Source: CAZBME01 sp964645835 (GTDB lineage: Bacteria; Desulfobacterota; Syntrophia; Syntrophales; UBA8958). Taken from it: a stretch of 33,352 bases of DNA. The DNA is taken from NCBI GenBank assembly GCA_964645835.1, contig CAZYDG010000031.1, positions 1 through 33,352 on the forward strand, in the 5' to 3' direction. A model generated the notes under the pieces. That model was not told where the DNA came from, did no database searches, and saw nothing but the letters and a program-made list of their open reading frames with translations. This document shows positions 30,495 through 33,352 of the stretch, piece after piece. The position numbers and the translations under genes are program-made. Position 1 is the first letter of the stretch. Every line of letters starts with the position of its first letter.

Positions 30495-31375
30495 ACCCGT
30501 TCCGTTTCTTTCTTTCCGAAGACCCCTTCGGGCCGGATGAAAAGGATGCACAACAGAATGATAAACGCAATGGCGTCCTTGTAACCCGCCGAGATCAGAC
30601 CCGCGCCGAGGGATTCCAGGATGCCGAGGAGGAGGCCGCCGACGACTGTTCCCAGACCGCTGCTCATACCGCCAATGATGGCCGCACAGAATCCCTTGAG
30701 ACCCAGCATTATGCCCATGTCGTAGGACGTCATGGTCAGTGGGGCAATGATGATCCCCGCAAGAGAGCCGATGGCGGAACTGATGATGAAGGACAGAAGG
30801 ACCATGGTCTTGACGCTGATACCGACAAGGCTGGCGGCCTGGCTGTTGAAGGCGCAGGCGCGCATGGCTTTGCCGAAGATCGTATAATGGAAGAACAGTT
30901 TGCTTGCGATAATGATAAACAAGGCAACGGCAAATATCCAGAGGTTCTGGGGCAGCATGGTGGCCCCCATGATTTGCAGGGGATCGTTTCCTGAAAATGG
31001 GGGTAGGGCATGGGTGTCCTTCCCCCATACGAGCATGGTGATGCCGCGTATCAGGATGCTGGCGCCGATGGTGATAATAACCAGACTCAAGGGGTTACTG
31101 TTTTTCAGAGGCCGGATGGCCAGCCGCTCAAGCAGAATGCCAACGGCCGTGGATGCCGCAATGGCCAGTATAATTGCCGGAACGAGGGGGAGCTGAAAAG
31201 CGGAAAGAAAAAAGATGGTCAACATCCCCCCCAGCATTACGAACTCGCCCTGGGCAAAGTTAATGATCCCCGTCGCATTATAGATAACTGCGAAACCGAA
31301 ACCGATCAGGGCGTAAATGGCACCGTTCGAGAGTCCGGACAGGGTGTATTGAATTATTTGACTGCTGTTATCCAC
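30491..31375 (-). CDS. livH: branched-chain amino acid ABC transporter permease LivH
   Basis: A 294-residue inner-membrane permease, partner of LivM. QYTLSGLSNGAIYALIGFGFAVIYNATGIINFAQGEF is recognisable in parts (GLSNGAIYALIGFG, INFAQGEFVMLGG), and GLKGFCAAIIGGMSSGLGTVVGG is the conserved late block. About eight helices can be drawn. It follows livJ by 24 bp and overlaps livM by 4 bases. Confidence 0.94.
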   Translation of the reverse strand: MDNSSQIIQYTLSGLSNGAIYALIGFGFAVIYNATGIINFAQGEFVMLGGMLTIFFLSAFQLPLVPAIILAIAASTAVGILLERLAIRPLKNSNPLSLVIITIGASILIRGITMLVWGKDTHALPPFSGNDPLQIMGATMLPQNLWIFAVALFIIIASKLFFHYTIFGKAMRACAFNSQAASLVGISVKTMVLLSFIISSAIGSLAGIIIAPLTMTSYDMGIMLGLKGFCAAIIGGMSSGLGTVVGGLLLGILESLGAGLISAGYKDAIAFIILLCILFIRPEGVFGKKETERV

Positions 31376-31399
31376 TTTTTCTTTTTCACTTCCACTGGG

Positions 31400-32542
31400 T
31401 TATTTGGCCAGTACCCACTTTTTCTTTTTCACTTCCACGAGAACGAAGGCATCTTTTGTGAGGCCTGCATGATCGGCGGATGAGAAATTGAAGACGCCGC
31501 CGATGCCGGAGAAGGCCTGAGTCCTTTCCAACTGATCCCGGATGGCTGCTGCCGAGTCGCCGCCTCGTTCAATGGCGCCTTTCAGGAGCATGACGGCATC
31601 CCAGGCATGACCGCCGAAGTGGTCGCCATCAACCTTGTAACGCTTCTTGTAGTCTTTCACAAAAGAGAGAAGGGCATTCTTCTGGGGGTCCTTTTTCGGC
31701 AGGAGGTTGGCGACGAGGACCTTCCCGGAAGGGAGGATGATGCCGTCGGCGGCATCACCGGCCAGTTCGATAAATTTCTTGGACGAGACGCCGTGGCTCA
31801 TGTACAAAGGAACCTTGAGCCCCAATTGCTTGACGTTACGCGCCACGACTGCCGGCCCTGGATTTGTTCCCCAGCAGATGAGGGCCTGGGCCTGGGAACC
31901 GCGGATCTTAGTGATTTGAGCCGTCATGTCCGTATCTTTCGGTCCGTATGTATCATCGGAAACAATCTGGATGCCATAGGCTTTCGCCTGTCCTTTGAGC
32001 TGCTCCCGCCCCGATGAACCGAAACCGTCTGAAACAGTCAAGATTGCGATTTTGTTTATGTTCCTCTTGTTAAGTTGTTCATAGATTCTGGCGACGGCCA
32101 GGGCGTCGTTCTGGGCGGTCTTGAAGACCCACTTCTTGACGGGTTCTGTAATTTTGATGCCTGCGGCACAGGATATGAGAGGAATCTGTGCCTTCTCGAT
32201 GATAGGTACGACGGCCATGGTTTCCCCCGTCGTGCTGGGGCCGATTATGGCGACAACCTTATCATCCTTGATCAGACGGGTGGCCGCCTGATTTGCTTTT
32301 GTGGGGTCGCCTTGCGTGTCATATGTGACAAGCCGCAACATGCGTCCCTTTATACCCCCTTTTTTATTGATATCGTCTACAACCATCTGGGCCGTGTTGC
32401 GTTCCGGTTCGCCTAAAAACGAAGGGGGGCCGGTGATGGAAAACAGGGCGCCGATCTTGATCGGTTCCGCAGCAATTGCGGGAACCGCGACCAGCATCGA
32501 CAGAAGCAATGCAAAAAATAATCTGTATAATTTTGTTGACAT
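31400..32542 (-). CDS. livJ: branched-chain amino acid-type ABC transporter binding protein
   Basis: A 380-residue periplasmic binding protein with a signal peptide (basic start, hydrophobic core, cleavage after AIA near residue 24) followed by EPIKIGALFSITGPPSFLG, the usual mature N-terminus of the Peripla_BP_6 family. GPSTTGETMAVVPI, KTAQNDALAVARIYEQL and WGTNPGPAVVARNVKQLGL are further family blocks. Members bind leucine-type amino acids, amides, or aromatic acids, and the downstream paaK favours an aromatic or aryl-derived ligand, though this cannot be read from the pocket. GAGGAGG precedes the ATG. It is the first gene of the operon, with its promoter in 32543-32815. Confidence 0.93.
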   Translation of the reverse strand: MSTKLYRLFFALLLSMLVAVPAIAAEPIKIGALFSITGPPSFLGEPERNTAQMVVDDINKKGGIKGRMLRLVTYDTQGDPTKANQAATRLIKDDKVVAIIGPSTTGETMAVVPIIEKAQIPLISCAAGIKITEPVKKWVFKTAQNDALAVARIYEQLNKRNINKIAILTVSDGFGSSGREQLKGQAKAYGIQIVSDDTYGPKDTDMTAQITKIRGSQAQALICWGTNPGPAVVARNVKQLGLKVPLYMSHGVSSKKFIELAGDAADGIILPSGKVLVANLLPKKDPQKNALLSFVKDYKKRYKVDGDHFGGHAWDAVMLLKGAIERGGDSAAAIRDQLERTQAFSGIGGVFNFSSADHAGLTKDAFVLVEVKKKKWVLAK

Positions 32543-32815
32543 AAATGCCTCCTCTTTATTATCTCCCGAAGGTTCCGGGGTAATTTATCCATAAAAAAAC
32601 ATCAAGTCCGTTTGCGCTTTTTTTAACGAATGAAAATAATTTGTAGATTTGAATCGGGAAGGCCTGCTCGCCCATTGTTGAAATGGACAGCAGGCGTTAA
32701 TACATGTAGGTGCTGGAAAGGATATAAAAATGTAGTTGATGCAGTAACTTTGCCATTATAACCTTGTGCCGTATGCTGTTGATAGCTGTACGGATATGTT
32801 ATTTTCTGCAGACCG
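32543..32815. other. promoter region of the liv operon; no gene seen
   Basis: The 273 bp between livJ and the small membrane protein gene contain no supported frame or clear terminator. The promoter of livJ must lie here, but no confident hexamer pair is visible. Confidence 0.5.
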
Positions 32816-33124
32816 TCAAGAATTTATTTCCGTTGACGTCTTGGCTTCTTTGAGCCGGTCCAGCTCTTCTTTGTAAAGTTCGGCCTTGGCGCGTATCATT
32901 TCGATCTCTTCCCTGGCTTGCTCGAGTTTCTCGTCCTGCTTCTGCTTTTCTTCCTTAAGCTTTTCCTGGAAATCGTCGTAACCCACGTATAAGGCTAAAA
33001 CACCGCCTAAAACGAGCATAACCGGAACGGCGCCCTTAATAATGATAAAAAGTTCGGCTCTCCATTCAATCAGGCCGATAATGCCCAGAACCACGGCAAT
33101 GGCGCCGCCAATAATCATTGGCAT
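32816..33124 (-). CDS. small membrane protein with coiled-coil tail
   Basis: A 102-residue protein starting MPMIIGGAIAVVLGIIG. Two hydrophobic segments (about 2-18 and 29-49, the second VPVMLVLGGVLALYVGY) are joined by a short polar turn and followed by about 50 residues of a highly charged coiled coil (EKLKEEKQKQDEKLEQAREE...). The coil is probably cytosolic. I know no function for it. ATG 33124 is preferred over GTG 33139 since GGGGGT precedes it at suitable spacing. It lies immediately before an insertion sequence end and in no operon. Confidence 0.7.
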   Translation of the reverse strand: MPMIIGGAIAVVLGIIGLIEWRAELFIIIKGAVPVMLVLGGVLALYVGYDDFQEKLKEEKQKQDEKLEQAREEIEMIRAKAELYKEELDRLKEAKTSTEINS

Positions 33125-33230
33125 ATATATAACCCCCACTGACTATCATGGTACGATATTATAATTTATTAAAAATAACAGAAATGAGTAGAATGGGCAA
33201 GGAAAATAATACTGTTGGGAGTACGTGATA

Positions 33231-33265
33231 TGTCCGGTTTGTAGCACACAATCTGTCCGGTTTGT
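33231..33265 (+). repeat. insertion sequence left end with direct repeats
   Basis: TGTCCGGTTTGT occurs at 33231-33242 and again at 33254-33265, 23 bp apart, just upstream of a transposase start. Such repeated motifs are usual for transposase binding sites at the tip of an insertion sequence. The true outer end is not defined because the right end is outside the window. Confidence 0.6.
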
Positions 33266-33289
33266 TAAGATCACCTATGGAGGTGATCG

Positions 33290-33352
33290 ATGCGACAGAC
33301 GGAGATGCTACAGGAGATCCGGAGGATGCGATTTGAAGAGGTATATTCGGAG
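33290..33352 (+). CDS. transposase, N-terminal fragment cut by window edge
   Basis: An ATG at 33290 follows GGAGGTGATC, a full match to the anti-Shine-Dalgarno. The 21 codons present begin MRQTEMLQEIRRMRFEE. That reads like the start of transposases of the ISNCY-type group, whose next part is a helix-turn-helix with 'LTQEEAARLLGV'. The continuation is outside the window, so the family call is tentative. The TGTCCGGTTTGT repeats upstream support an insertion sequence. Confidence 0.6.
   Translation, partial: MRQTEMLQEIRRMRFEEVYSE

Noticed and set aside
30495..31028. N-terminal extension of livM to 502 residues
   Set aside because: The added part lies fully inside livH in another frame; the ATGA overlap start at 30494 gives the normal LivM length.
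1..33352. CRISPR array
   Set aside because: No regularly spaced direct repeats were found; the 12-bp pair at 33231 and 33254 belongs to an insertion sequence end.

Overview
The gene content points to an anaerobic Desulfobacterota/Syntrophales-like bacterium (inference, no search run): a selenocysteine-containing SelD, a phenylacetate-CoA ligase attached to a branched-chain-amino-acid-type ABC transporter, an MCE (Mla) transporter with a long MlaD, two classes of adenylate cyclase, and many short palindromic dispersed repeats.

The window has two unlike parts. Positions 1 to about 4140 are visibly AT-rich, sparsely coding and full of inverted repeats and GC-rich structured islets. They hold only small genes: a secreted/membrane hypothetical (827-1465), a YjzC-like 57-residue protein (2766-2939), a small minus-strand gene (2998-3195) with a GAAC-N4-GTTC palindrome at its promoter, and a 29-residue hydrophobic peptide (3270-3359) at the end of a long structured leader that ends in a strong terminator. 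This last unit looks like a type I toxin of the TisB/ZorO kind, with an upstream reading frame overlapping it as mok overlaps hok. The segment ends at a tRNA-Thr(CGU) gene (4145-4220, minus), a common island integration site.

From 4600 on the sequence is dense and more GC-rich. In order: (i) a cluster of a CHASE2-class III adenylate cyclase, an alanine racemase with a large extra C-terminal domain, a D-Ala-D-Ala ligase, an outer-membrane barrel protein and a second divergent D-Ala-D-Ala ligase (4830-12043); (ii) mlaE-mlaF-mlaD, the MlaD ending in barrel-like sequence (12334-15361); (iii) an HExxH protein and an FmdB zinc ribbon (15681-16495); (iv) on the minus strand selD (in-frame UGA) overlapping a DHH phosphoesterase gene (16639-18764); (v) thrC (19107-20498); (vi) on the minus strand an oligopeptide-binding lipoprotein followed by a MORN-repeat protein (20834-23150); (vii) a class I adenylate cyclase (23322-25223) and an SDR oxidoreductase (25362-26141); (viii) a minus-strand operon livJ-livH-livM-livG-livF-paaK (26696-32542); (ix) a small membrane/coiled-coil protein and, at the right edge, the left end of an insertion sequence with the first 21 codons of its transposase.

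The most interesting places are the toxin-like unit and its neighbours in the AT-rich segment, the alr/ddl/ddl/cyclase cluster with its unusual domain and active-site changes, and the MlaD fusion.
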